From the NCBI GenBank assembly GCA_003332265.1, contig QPGA01000005.1, forward strand, positions 1 through 64,000: a stretch of 64,000 nt of DNA, written 5' to 3'. Under the pieces are notes generated by a model. The model did no database searches, was not told the DNA's origin, and saw nothing but the letters and a program-made list of their open reading frames with translations. The translations under genes and the position numbers were made by a program. This document shows, in pieces, positions 51,780 through 59,763 of this stretch (its first letter is position 1; the number at the start of each line of letters is the position of its first letter). Origin of the DNA: Candidatus Accumulibacter meliphilus. Its GTDB lineage: Bacteria > Pseudomonadota > Gammaproteobacteria > Burkholderiales > Rhodocyclaceae.

Positions 51780-52438
51780 CAAGCTGCCGCCCAACGGCTA
51801 TGGACAGATCGTGCGAAGCCACGATCTGATCCCTTTGTTGGACGCGCCCGTGCCGGAGAGCTGAGCGCTCCCATCGCCATCACGGCAGCCACGGCACGCG
51901 CAAAGTATCGCCGGGCGGTTCCTTGCACGGTGGCGCGAAGCGGTTTGTATCGAAATTTCAGCAAGAGATGCGGCAAGCCGATCAGGCGCCTGCAAGTGGC
52001 GTGCAGGACGGCAAAATTGCCATCCGTTTGCTACTGACCCCGTGGCCCTGGCGGTGGGCGCCCTGTTGGCGTCGAGCGGGAAGCCGCCACCGTGCGCCAA
52101 GCTTGCCATCGTCTCGACGCCTTCCTGCTCAAGCACATCGCGTCGGGTCAGCGAATGCAGCAGACGGCGGCGGACCCCGGCCCGCACTTCGTCGAGCAAG
52201 CGTAAGAGATCGCGCCCTCTTCGCCACCCCTGGCGGTTGATTCATCGCTAAACGAAGCGGGCTCTAAACGAAGCGGCCTTCGCCGACCGCTCTCGACTGG
52301 CCTCCAAAACGAAACTTGCTTCGCTTCGCGCGCCTGGCGTGCCGTGAAAACGCGCGCCCAATCGACTGGCACGGATTATGCGGTGCAACACCCAAACGGC
52401 GCGCCAACCGCTCGCCGGCACCCCTACCGGAGCTTGCC
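51780..52438. other. 659-bp gap before the envelope cluster; no supported gene
   Basis: Frames of 105 and 133 codons are open on opposite strands but lack family features and good starts. The stretch should hold the promoter of the eight-gene cluster. It includes a 13-nt direct repeat, CTAAACGAAGCGG, at 52248-52260 and 52264-52276 (period 16), about 165 nt before the first ATG, a possible protein-binding site. Confidence 0.5.
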
Positions 52439-52996
52439 ATGAACCACCGCCTTCTCGACTATCAGCCGCCCCTCGACGCCCTGGAGCAAGCGCTGGAGGC
52501 GCCGGGGAATGTCGCGGGATGGTCGAGTGCGAACGAAATGCGGGTCGCTGCCGAGTTGCTCGAACATGCCGACGAAGGCGTACTCGAGTCCTACCTCGAC
52601 GGGATGATCGGAGGCGCAGACGGGCGCGCTGTCGCGAGCGACGTTCGCGCCGCGCTGGCCGGCATCCTCGGGCGCATCGGTCGGCCGCTCCTGCGCCAGG
52701 CCGGTGCCACGCCGAGATTGTCGGCGGGCCGCATCTTTGCTCTCGAACTCGAAGGCTTGAGTCCCGAGGACCAGGCTTTCGAGGTGGCGCGTCATTTCGG
52801 GCGCTTTGCCGCCGACGCCGCGCGACGTGCAAGTCGCGCTACCGGCACGGCTTCAGCGCAGTTGGTAGCGCGGCGCGCCGCGGTTGCTGCTGCGCAGGAG
52901 TTTGCGCCCGGCCTGGCGCCGACAAATCCGGGCAGCCGCCCGTCCACGGGAACGTGGTTTCGCAGAGGACGCCAACTCGTCGTCCTCAACCCTTAG
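52439..52996 (+). CDS. Uncharacterised protein, paralogue of the glycine-zipper protein downstream (cluster gene 1)
   Basis: The 185-aa protein has no name I can give. An N-terminal acidic/Leu-rich part (AAELLEHADEGVLESYLDGMIGG) leads to a short Gly/Leu region (ALAGILGRIGRPLLRQAG). A conserved C-terminal block follows: ELEGLSPEDQAFEVARHFGRFAADAARRA, then AAQEFAPGL, and a last GTWFRRGRQLVVL. The next gene's product has the same order of blocks (ELLSVDNEEELDQFLGKLI, EQEFEGAKQFVRLAADTVKKA, ARKLAPGL, GRWARRGDKIVI), so the two are paralogues. The ATG at 52439 has CGGAG about 8 nt upstream; the frame is open further but without similarity. It is the first gene of the eight-gene cluster, 24 nt before the next. 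Confidence 0.75.
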   Translation: MNHRLLDYQPPLDALEQALEAPGNVAGWSSANEMRVAAELLEHADEGVLESYLDGMIGGADGRAVASDVRAALAGILGRIGRPLLRQAGATPRLSAGRIFALELEGLSPEDQAFEVARHFGRFAADAARRASRATGTASAQLVARRAAVAAAQEFAPGLAPTNPGSRPSTGTWFRRGRQLVVLNP

Positions 52997-53020
52997 TACC
53001 TGTCATTTGAGGAGCCTGCC

Positions 53021-53677
53021 ATGCATGACATCGACCGCAACCAGATGGAGTTCGAGGACGAAGCATCCGAATACGAAACCGACGAGTTCGAGTCAAACGA
53101 GTCGGATTGGTCGGGTGAATACGCAACTGATCTCAGCGAAGCCGAGGAGTACGAACTTGCCTACGAATTGCTCAGCGTCGACAACGAGGAGGAGCTCGAC
53201 CAGTTTCTCGGCAAACTTATCCGGCGGGTTGCCAAAGGTGCTCGCAAGCTGATCCGCTCGCCGATCGGCAAAGCGGTCGGCGGTGTTCTCAAGGGCGTCG
53301 CCAAGAAGGCCCTGCCGCTCGCTGGCGGTGCGCTTGGGGGCATCGTCGGCGGGCCACTCGGTGCCAAGATCGGCAGTGGCGTCGCCTCTGCCGCGGGTAG
53401 CGCCATCGGCCTCGAAGCCGAGATGGAGCAGGAAGAGCAGGAGTTCGAGGGCGCCAAGCAGTTCGTCCGCCTGGCCGCAGACACCGTGAAGAAGGCGGCC
53501 TCTGCAGCACCAGGGGCCGACCCACGCGCGGTGGCGCAGTCAGCGGCGATCAGCGCTGCACGCAAGCTCGCACCCGGCTTGATCAGGAGAGCCGGCGGCA
53601 TGGCCGCTGCTGCGGGCCGGGGCCAGAGCGGGCGCTGGGCACGGCGTGGCGACAAGATCGTGATCTACGGGGCCTGA
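53021..53677 (+). CDS. Uncharacterised acidic-tail, glycine-zipper protein (cluster gene 2)
   Basis: The 218-aa protein has three parts. Residues 1-55 are strongly acidic with interspersed Phe/Tyr (MEFEDEASEYETDEFE). Residues about 65-125 hold a basic segment and then a Gly/Ala/Val-rich stretch with several GxxxG steps (GKAVGGVLKGVAKKALPL, GGALGGIVGGPLGAKIGSG). This looks like a membrane-inserting glycine zipper, as in some pore formers and bacteriocins. The C-terminal part (EQEFEGAKQFVRLAADTVKKA ... GRWARRGDKIVIYG) is shared with cluster gene 1. GAGGAG precedes the ATG at 53021. The stop is directly followed by the GTG of the next gene. A role as membrane-active component or secreted effector is inference; I know no characterised homologue. 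Confidence 0.75.
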   Translation: MHDIDRNQMEFEDEASEYETDEFESNESDWSGEYATDLSEAEEYELAYELLSVDNEEELDQFLGKLIRRVAKGARKLIRSPIGKAVGGVLKGVAKKALPLAGGALGGIVGGPLGAKIGSGVASAAGSAIGLEAEMEQEEQEFEGAKQFVRLAADTVKKAASAAPGADPRAVAQSAAISAARKLAPGLIRRAGGMAAAAGRGQSGRWARRGDKIVIYGA

Positions 53678-54982
53678 GTGAGTCGGCGCGTCATGACACC
53701 CTTCGCTGCCTGGATGCTGGCCCAAGAGGCGCGTGCTTTACGGACCCGGCTTACGCGCATCAAGCCTTTCGCGCTTTTGGAGCCGATGCTGCCGGCTGCC
53801 ACCCTGCGGCCACGCGCGCAAGTGGCCATTGAACGCCACCTCGCACGCGGGCGCCGTGATCTCGAAGTCATGGTCCAGGGATTCATTACCTGGCTGCATG
53901 GCCCCGGACGCGCGGCCAGCGTAGCGCAGGCGCAGCGTCGCTTCACCTACCTGCGCCTGCAGTTCCACGCCGCGCTGACGCAGTTCGATCTGTTCAGCGA
54001 CGTCATCACCCAGCGCAGCGAGCACGAATCGGGAGTCTGGCTCGCCGGGCTCGACGTGGTGGCCGCCGACGCACTGGCGCTGCCGGGCCACTACTACCCG
54101 GTGCCGCCGATCATCTGCTATCTCGACCGCGGGGCGGGTGCGGCAATTCGCCGTGCACGCACCCGCTTGCCGGGTGGTGGCGAGAACCCGGTGGCAGTGA
54201 TCCGGGTGCCGCGCGAGCGCATGGTCGGTAGCGGCATCGCCTCGTCGCTGGTGCACGAAGTTGGCCACCAAGGCGCGGCATTGCTCGCTCTGGTGCCATC
54301 GATTCGCCCAGTGCTGCGTGGGCTGCAGGCGGTCGAAGGTCCCGATCGCAGTGCCTGGGAACTCTGGGAGCGTTGGATCTCGGAGATCCTGGCCGACTTC
54401 TGGGCCGTGGCACGGGTCGGCATTGCCTCGACGCTGGGTTTGATAGCCGTGGTCAGCCTGCCGCGCGCCTTCGTGTTTCGCATCGAGCGCCAGGATCCGC
54501 ATCCGGCACCCTGGATCCGCGTGCTGCTGAGTTGCGCCATCGGCCAGGCGCTGTACCCGCATCCACAGTGGGGACGCTTCGCCGCGCTGTGGGCAGCGTT
54601 CTATCCGCCGCAAGGCCTGGACGCTGCGCGTGCACAGCTGCTGGCGCGCTTGCGCGCCACCATGCCGGCATTTGTCGCCTTGCTGGTGCAGCACCGGCCG
54701 CGCTCGCTGCGTGGTCGCAGCCTGGCCGATGCGCTGGCCACCGCCGAGCGTCAACCCTTGCAGCTGGCGCAGCTGTACCGCGACTGGTGCGCTGCACCGG
54801 CGGCGATGTATCGCGCCGCGCCATCGCTGGTGTTCGCGGTCATCGGGCAGGCGCGTGCCGACGGGCGCGCCAGCCCCGAGCTGGAGAGCGAACTGCTGGC
54901 CCGCCTGCTCACCCATTGGGCGCTGGACAGCACGCTGAAGGGCGCTTCGCAATGCGCAAACCTGCGCTCCATTCAAAGTTGA
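53678..54982 (+). CDS. Putative zinc metalloprotease (HEVGH) of unknown family (cluster gene 3)
   Basis: The 434-aa protein carries SSLVHEVGHQGA, an HExxH zinc site with H193, E194 and H197. Thirty-nine residues later E236 occurs in SEILADFW, well placed as the third ligand as in gluzincin-like peptidases (E-x-x-AD type). The N-terminal 190 residues are helical and without known motifs. After the site comes a moderately hydrophobic stretch (GIASTLGLIAVVSL) and a conserved-looking YPHPQWGRFAALWAAFYPP. The GTG at 53678 abuts the previous TGA; an ATG at 53693 is the alternative. The tight junction implies co-translation with gene 2, which may be its substrate or partner (inference). No signal peptide is visible. 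Confidence 0.65.
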   Translation: MSRRVMTPFAAWMLAQEARALRTRLTRIKPFALLEPMLPAATLRPRAQVAIERHLARGRRDLEVMVQGFITWLHGPGRAASVAQAQRRFTYLRLQFHAALTQFDLFSDVITQRSEHESGVWLAGLDVVAADALALPGHYYPVPPIICYLDRGAGAAIRRARTRLPGGGENPVAVIRVPRERMVGSGIASSLVHEVGHQGAALLALVPSIRPVLRGLQAVEGPDRSAWELWERWISEILADFWAVARVGIASTLGLIAVVSLPRAFVFRIERQDPHPAPWIRVLLSCAIGQALYPHPQWGRFAALWAAFYPPQGLDAARAQLLARLRATMPAFVALLVQHRPRSLRGRSLADALATAERQPLQLAQLYRDWCAAPAAMYRAAPSLVFAVIGQARADGRASPELESELLARLLTHWALDSTLKGASQCANLRSIQS

Positions 54983-55007
54983 TCTGCTGTTCACCAAGGA
55001 GAAAAAC

Positions 55008-57101
55008 ATGCCTGCCACGACCCACATCCCGAAGAGCACCCGCAAGGGTTCGATCACCGTCACCGTGGTCGATGCCGGTGGCGACGGCGCCGTCCTGCGC
55101 GGCGCCTGGGTGAGCCTTTACGCCCCCCCCGACGATGTTGACTGCAGCAACTTCCCGGACACCAACTGGCAGCCGGAGCCGCGCAACTGGCTGGCCAGCG
55201 AACGCACCGACGGTGCGGGCCAGGTCACCTTTGCCGAGCTCGATCCCGCGTGCTACTTCGTGAAGTACGAGCACCACCCGAAGATGCTCGCGCAATGCGT
55301 CGACGTCGGGTCGGGTTGCACCGAGTCGGTATGTTTCCAGCTGCCGCTCGAGGCGCAGCTGGAAATCACCTTCATGAACGCCGACTGCCAGGATATCGCC
55401 TGTCGGCAACCGCGCGTCAATGACCGGGCGCAGGCGCGCTTCACCTTCAGTCACTCCGATGTGCTGGCCGCGCACGTGACGATGCAGTTGGCGCCGGGCA
55501 TGACACGTGTGCGCAACGAAAAATTCGTTGCCACGATGCCGATGAAGAACGCCGGTACGCAAGAAATCGGCGCGGCATTGGCGTTCAGATCGGAAGAGCA
55601 CACGCCCAACGGGCAAGCAGGCGGGCAGCTGGCGGTGCTGGCCCTCGCGGAAGAATTCGACGTTGAAGAGCGCGAGCCGACGCCGATCAGCGGCAACCTC
55701 AATGTCGCGCTGGCACGCTCCGAGACCGCGCCGACGCCGGACCTGCGGCTGTGGGGGGCGATTCGCGCCAGCACCGAAGCGCTGTCGTTCGACAAGTACC
55801 TGCGCTTCATGGACTTGCTGTTCTGCAGCAACGGCCGGGAAAACCCGCCGGCGGCCGAAACGGCGGCTTACAACAGGCTGCTGCAAAGGCGCTTCCTGCC
55901 GTTTACCGACACCGACGCCTACCGCGTGCTGAAGGCTGCGACCGAAGCCTTCGTGATGGTCAACTGCGGCGTGTTTACCGGCGACCCGGGGGTCACAGGC
56001 GACGCCGACGTGCTGGCCGATCTGAATGACTACCTGCGGCGGCGCGACCTCCCCAAGCCCGGGCGAGAGCCGTACCTGGAGCAGGTCGAAGGCATCGGCA
56101 TGCTGCCGTATCTGGCGATCATCCGGCGCAAGTTGCCCGACGTCCCTTTCAACGAACCGATCCGCCGCACCGAGCGTGAAGCCGATCTGTGCGAAGGCTT
56201 TGTGCAGGAGAAGCTGCGCAACCCCTGCCTGCTCGAACTCATCTGGTCCTACTGGCATGAAGAGTGCATGCAGGTACAGGCGATGAACGCGATCACGCGA
56301 CGCTTCCAGAACGTGCGCGGCACACGCCAGCCCGACCCGCTGGCGAACGTCGAGGTGAACCCCTTGCGGCCGCTGAACAACCTGCTGTGGGGCTATATCC
56401 AGGACGAGCAGCACCGCCTCACGGTGGCCCGGCGCAACGCTGAGTACGACCACCACTACGGCTTGCGCCTCAAGGGTCGCGCGGTGTTCGATTTCCGACC
56501 CGCCGACACGCGCTCGAAGTTCGTCGAGGCCTTCCACCATTTGCTGAGACTGTGCACGGTGTTCTACAAGCAGGATGACAACACCACCGTCAAGGCCGAC
56601 GCCTTCGGCGTGCTCAACGCGCTGAAGGAAGTGCACCTGATCCTGTCGCAAGGTGCACACAGCCAGTTCGGTGATCTGCCGCCGACCGCGCGGATCGAGA
56701 TGCTGATCCAGCAGTGGCTGCTGTCGCGGCCCGAGTTTCGCGAGTTCCTGCCGACCCGGGTGATGGTTGCCTACCCCGAGCCGTGGATGGACCGGGTCGA
56801 CGCGATGAAGAAGCTGCAGGGCTGGTCCGACACCAGCGTGGTGCACTTCCACAACCTGGCAGTGTTCGGCGAGCAGCTCCTGCTGTCGATCCGCTACGGT
56901 GCGTGGAGCACCGCGTTCGAGCCGACTCAGGCGTTCAATTTCGCGCGCTTCTGGCGGCCCCAGGTGCTCGGCTACATCCACGCCTATCGCGCCGCGACCG
57001 GTGTCGAACTGGGCGCGGAGACGGTCGAGACGCGCGTCGATTCCACCCTGCCTTCGGTACTGCTGCAAAGGCGCCTCGCCGCGCAGCAGCGGAGCGCGTG
57101 A
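55008..57101 (+). CDS. Large uncharacterised protein with N-terminal Ig/CnaB-like domain (cluster gene 4)
   Basis: The 697-aa protein begins with a beta domain of SpaA/CnaB or carboxypeptidase-regulatory type (about residues 12-110: GSITVTVVDAGGD, LRGAWVSLYAP, TDGAGQVTFAELDPACYFVKYEHHP). The second beta part is Cys-containing. From about residue 240 it is mainly helical, with WGAIRASTEALSFDKYLRFMDLLFC, ELIWSYWHEECMQVQAMNAI and LLWGYIQDEQHRLTVARRNAEYDHHYGL; the family is unknown to me. The start has AAGGAG upstream. The position between a putative protease and a PLP enzyme, with 25- and 12-nt gaps, indicates an operon. Oddity: bases 55587-55604 (residues around FRSEEHTP) are identical to 18 nt of a common sequencing adapter, so this stretch needs read support. 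Confidence 0.75.
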   Translation: MPATTHIPKSTRKGSITVTVVDAGGDGAVLRGAWVSLYAPPDDVDCSNFPDTNWQPEPRNWLASERTDGAGQVTFAELDPACYFVKYEHHPKMLAQCVDVGSGCTESVCFQLPLEAQLEITFMNADCQDIACRQPRVNDRAQARFTFSHSDVLAAHVTMQLAPGMTRVRNEKFVATMPMKNAGTQEIGAALAFRSEEHTPNGQAGGQLAVLALAEEFDVEEREPTPISGNLNVALARSETAPTPDLRLWGAIRASTEALSFDKYLRFMDLLFCSNGRENPPAAETAAYNRLLQRRFLPFTDTDAYRVLKAATEAFVMVNCGVFTGDPGVTGDADVLADLNDYLRRRDLPKPGREPYLEQVEGIGMLPYLAIIRRKLPDVPFNEPIRRTEREADLCEGFVQEKLRNPCLLELIWSYWHEECMQVQAMNAITRRFQNVRGTRQPDPLANVEVNPLRPLNNLLWGYIQDEQHRLTVARRNAEYDHHYGLRLKGRAVFDFRPADTRSKFVEAFHHLLRLCTVFYKQDDNTTVKADAFGVLNALKEVHLILSQGAHSQFGDLPPTARIEMLIQQWLLSRPEFREFLPTRVMVAYPEPWMDRVDAMKKLQGWSDTSVVHFHNLAVFGEQLLLSIRYGAWSTAFEPTQAFNFARFWRPQVLGYIHAYRAATGVELGAETVETRVDSTLPSVLLQRRLAAQQRSA

Positions 57102-57113
57102 CGAGCAGCCGGC

Positions 57114-58181
57114 ATGTTGGACTTTGCCTCGTCGCTCTACCTTGGCCTGCGCCATGGCAGCCGCTCGCTCGAACCCTGGGAGGCGCTCAGCCTCGGCTGC
57201 CCGGCGGCCTTGCGCGAGCCCGTCGAGGCGCTCTCCACGGCCCGCGAACTGGCGACCCTCGTCGGCTGCGCGGCCGGCACCTTGCTGCCTTCCAGCTTTC
57301 ACCTCTTCTGGGACCTGCTCGGTGTTCTGAGCCGTGAACCGATCGAGATCTTCATGGACGCATCGACCTACCCGATCGCCCGCTGGGGTGCCGAGCACTG
57401 GGCTGCGAAAGGCGTGCCCTTGCAAACCTTCGCGCGCCATGACGCGGCTTGCCTGGCGCAATTGCTCGGGCGGCGCGGTAGCGGTCGACCGGTGGTGCTC
57501 AGCGACGGTGTCTGCCCGGGCAGCAACAGCCAGCCGCCATTGGCGGCCTACGCCGCGCTGGCACGCCGGCATGGTGGCTGCTTGCTGATCGACGATACCC
57601 AGGGCCTGGGCATTTACGGCCATCACCCTTCGCCGGCTGCAGCTTACGGACTCGACGGCGGCGGCTCGCTGCAGCGACACGGCCTCGCTGGCGACCATCT
57701 GATCGTCGGTGCCTCGCTCGCCAAGGGATTCGGCGTACCGGTGGCACTGCTCGCCGGCGACGCGGCGCTGCTGCGCCGCTTCGCGCGCGACAGCGCCAGC
57801 CGCGAGCACATGAGTCCGCCGTCAATGGCGGTGATTCGTGCCGCTCAGCACGCGCTGGCTGTGAACCGAGACGACGGCGAGTGCCTGCGCTTGCGGCTGT
57901 GGCGTGCCGTGCGGCGGCTGCGCGCCGGTCTCGGTGCACTGGACATCGCCACACGCGGCGGCGACTTCCCGGTGCAAACGCTGCTTGCGCCGCCGTCGAC
58001 CGATGTGCAGCAGCTGCACACCCATCTGTTGCAGGCCGGCGTGCGCACTGTTCTGCACCGCGATCGCGGCGGCGGGGCGCAACTCAGTTTCCTGGTCCGC
58101 GCCGAGCACGATGCAACGCAGATCGACCACGCCGTGGCGCAACTGGCGCAAGTGCGGCATGCCGCATGGGAGCCGGCATGA
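57114..58181 (+). CDS. PLP-dependent alpha-oxoamine-synthase-like aminotransferase (cluster gene 5)
   Basis: The 355-aa protein is a fold-type I PLP enzyme closest in style to the alpha-oxoamine synthases (8-amino-7-oxononanoate and 2-amino-3-ketobutyrate synthases). LLIDDTQGLGIYG (D160-D161) replaces the usual DEAHSxGxxG; the Asp that contacts the PLP ring nitrogen is present, but the following His is Gln. IVGASLAKGFGVP supplies the Schiff-base lysine K204. Oxoamine synthases join an amino acid to an acyl thioester with decarboxylation; the substrate here is unknown and no biotin, haem or sphingoid genes are adjacent. The N-terminal part (MLDFASSLYLGLRHGS) matches the family start. The gene lies 12 nt after gene 4, so it probably makes or modifies something for the envelope system (inference). 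Confidence 0.8.
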   Translation: MLDFASSLYLGLRHGSRSLEPWEALSLGCPAALREPVEALSTARELATLVGCAAGTLLPSSFHLFWDLLGVLSREPIEIFMDASTYPIARWGAEHWAAKGVPLQTFARHDAACLAQLLGRRGSGRPVVLSDGVCPGSNSQPPLAAYAALARRHGGCLLIDDTQGLGIYGHHPSPAAAYGLDGGGSLQRHGLAGDHLIVGASLAKGFGVPVALLAGDAALLRRFARDSASREHMSPPSMAVIRAAQHALAVNRDDGECLRLRLWRAVRRLRAGLGALDIATRGGDFPVQTLLAPPSTDVQQLHTHLLQAGVRTVLHRDRGGGAQLSFLVRAEHDATQIDHAVAQLAQVRHAAWEPA

Positions 58182-58246
58182 AGGCAAAGCATTGATGCCG
58201 CTTCACGCTTCACAAGTGACTTCGCCCCTGTCAACAGGAGACCACT

Positions 58247-59629
58247 ATGCACAAGATGAGCTGCCAATGCCCAAAGTGCCAGACCGGCACCGGAGCCGAA
58301 TTCCAGGCCTTCGAATTTGAGGCCTTCAATTTCGAGGCCTTCGATTTCGAGATGTCGCCTCAGGGCGAGTTCGAGTTCGAGTTCGAGTTCGAGTTCGAGG
58401 ACGAAAGCGAAGACGAAGCGCTGTACGAATATGGCGCAGTGGACGAATACGAGGAGGAAGCCAGCTTCGGCTCGCGCGACGCCGCGAGCCCGATCAGCGA
58501 TGAAGAAGAGGCCGCGGCCTGGGATTCGGAACGACGACGTGGCCGTGCCGCATCGTCGGCTCGTTCGAAGCCGCAGGCTAGCCCCTCGCGTTCCGGATCG
58601 AAGGCCGGTTCGCGGCCAACATCACCTTCGCGCTCCAGGCCGCCAAGCCGGAATGCGCGGCGGCTACGGTCACGCTTCGCCGCGCCGGCGGCGCCATGCG
58701 TGTGCCCGGTTCATGGCACGGAGTACGTGCGCTGGATACAAAGCACACTGAACCAGGTCGAGTCGGCAAGTTTGCCGGTCGACGGGGTGATGAACGCAGC
58801 CACGCGCAACGCATTGCGCCGCTTCCAGAGCCGCAAGCGCTTGCCCGTGGATGGCATCGCCGGGCCGGAGGTTGAACAGGCACTGCGCGATGCACGCCGC
58901 CCGAGCGATGCCGGGGTGCCAGGTGACGAGCAGAGGCAAGACCAGGGTGAGGTCTATGAGTTTGAAACGCTGGAGCTTGAAGCGCCAACCAGGATGCCGA
59001 CGCTGCGCCGTGGCTCGCGTGGCTCGGTGGTTGCCGATCTGCAGCGCCGGCTCGGCGCCGCCGGGTTCAATGCGGGCGCAGCCGACGGCATCTTCGGTTC
59101 GAACACTGACGCGGCAGTGCGGGCCTTCCAGCGCGCGCGTGGTTTGAGCGCCGACGGCATTGTTGGCTCCATGACCTGGGGCGCGCTGCTCAACGCGGCA
59201 CCCGGTTCAGCAACGCCTGCGCCAGGCGGGAGCCCGTGGGGCGCCGGTGCAGGAGCAATCCGCTACGGCAAGGGCTGGGGTGGGTCGGAGGGGGTGGCTG
59301 ACGCCGCGAAAGCAATCGCCGGCTCGATGGGTATCCCCGTGACGAGCGAAAAGCGCAACCTTGCCGACACCCGCCGTGTCGGCTCCAGCACAGATTCGGA
59401 CCACTACACCGGCAACGCAAACGCCTTTGCCACCGACCTCGGAGTGAGTGGATCACGCGGCGACGAGCTGGCGCGTGCCATCGCCGCGAAGTACGGCATC
59501 CCGCAAAGCGTGATCGGCACCTACACACGCACCACGATCCCGGTGCAGGACCGGCGCTACTCGTTGCAACTGCTCTGGAAGGTGAGCGGCCACTTCGACC
59601 ACGTGCACCTCGGGATTAGAAGGGTGTGA
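58247..59629 (+). CDS. Acidic-tail protein with two peptidoglycan-binding domains and LAS-like peptidase end (cluster gene 6)
   Basis: The 460-aa protein starts with CxCxxC (MSCQCPKC) and a long Phe/Glu low-complexity tail (three AF[ED/N]FE units, then five EF pairs). A Ser/Arg-rich basic linker follows. CVCPVHGTEYVRWIQSTLNQV opens a peptidoglycan_binding_1 domain (about 150-215), and a second lies at about 252-315 (LRRGSRGSVVADLQRRLGAAGF ... FGSNTDAAVRAFQRARGL). The C-terminal domain (about 345-460) has SDHYTGNANAFATD (H386, D397) and HFDHVHLG (H449, H452, H454), like phage and cell-wall M15/LAS peptidases, although the H-to-D spacing is longer than HX6D. Expected to bind and cut peptidoglycan. 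AGGAGA precedes the start. It is a tandem paralogue of the next gene with a different catalytic end. Confidence 0.85.
   Translation: MHKMSCQCPKCQTGTGAEFQAFEFEAFNFEAFDFEMSPQGEFEFEFEFEFEDESEDEALYEYGAVDEYEEEASFGSRDAASPISDEEEAAAWDSERRRGRAASSARSKPQASPSRSGSKAGSRPTSPSRSRPPSRNARRLRSRFAAPAAPCVCPVHGTEYVRWIQSTLNQVESASLPVDGVMNAATRNALRRFQSRKRLPVDGIAGPEVEQALRDARRPSDAGVPGDEQRQDQGEVYEFETLELEAPTRMPTLRRGSRGSVVADLQRRLGAAGFNAGAADGIFGSNTDAAVRAFQRARGLSADGIVGSMTWGALLNAAPGSATPAPGGSPWGAGAGAIRYGKGWGGSEGVADAAKAIAGSMGIPVTSEKRNLADTRRVGSSTDSDHYTGNANAFATDLGVSGSRGDELARAIAAKYGIPQSVIGTYTRTTIPVQDRRYSLQLLWKVSGHFDHVHLGIRRV
58305..58399 (+). repeat. Phe/Glu-coding microrepeats in cluster gene 6
   Basis: Three degenerate 15-nt units (GAGGCCTTCxATTTC type) are followed by five perfect copies of the hexamer GAGTTC at 58367-58396. 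Changes in hexamer number would lengthen or shorten the tail by two residues without a frameshift. Confidence 0.8.
58690..59190 (+). repeat. Duplicated segment coding for the two peptidoglycan-binding domains, copy 1
   Basis: This stretch aligns without net gap to 59964-60464 (offset 1,274 nt). The two are highly similar at DNA level by eye, including GGCGCCATGC at both left ends and the region around GCGCTGCT at the right. The similarity stops before the catalytic domains. Confidence 0.75.
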
Positions 59630-59763
59630 ACGACAGCTCCGGGCAGCGCCATCGAGGTGCAAGGCGACATCCGGCAAGCGCAGAGATGAAATAGGGAAGC
59701 GAGAAGCCCCTTCGGCGACGCGGTTTGCTTATCGACGCATCAAGCACACAGAGGAGAAACACC

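Noticed and set aside
51798..52240. Overlapping frames on both strands in the gap before the cluster
   Set aside because: No recognisable features; opposite-strand overlap and composition fit non-coding DNA.
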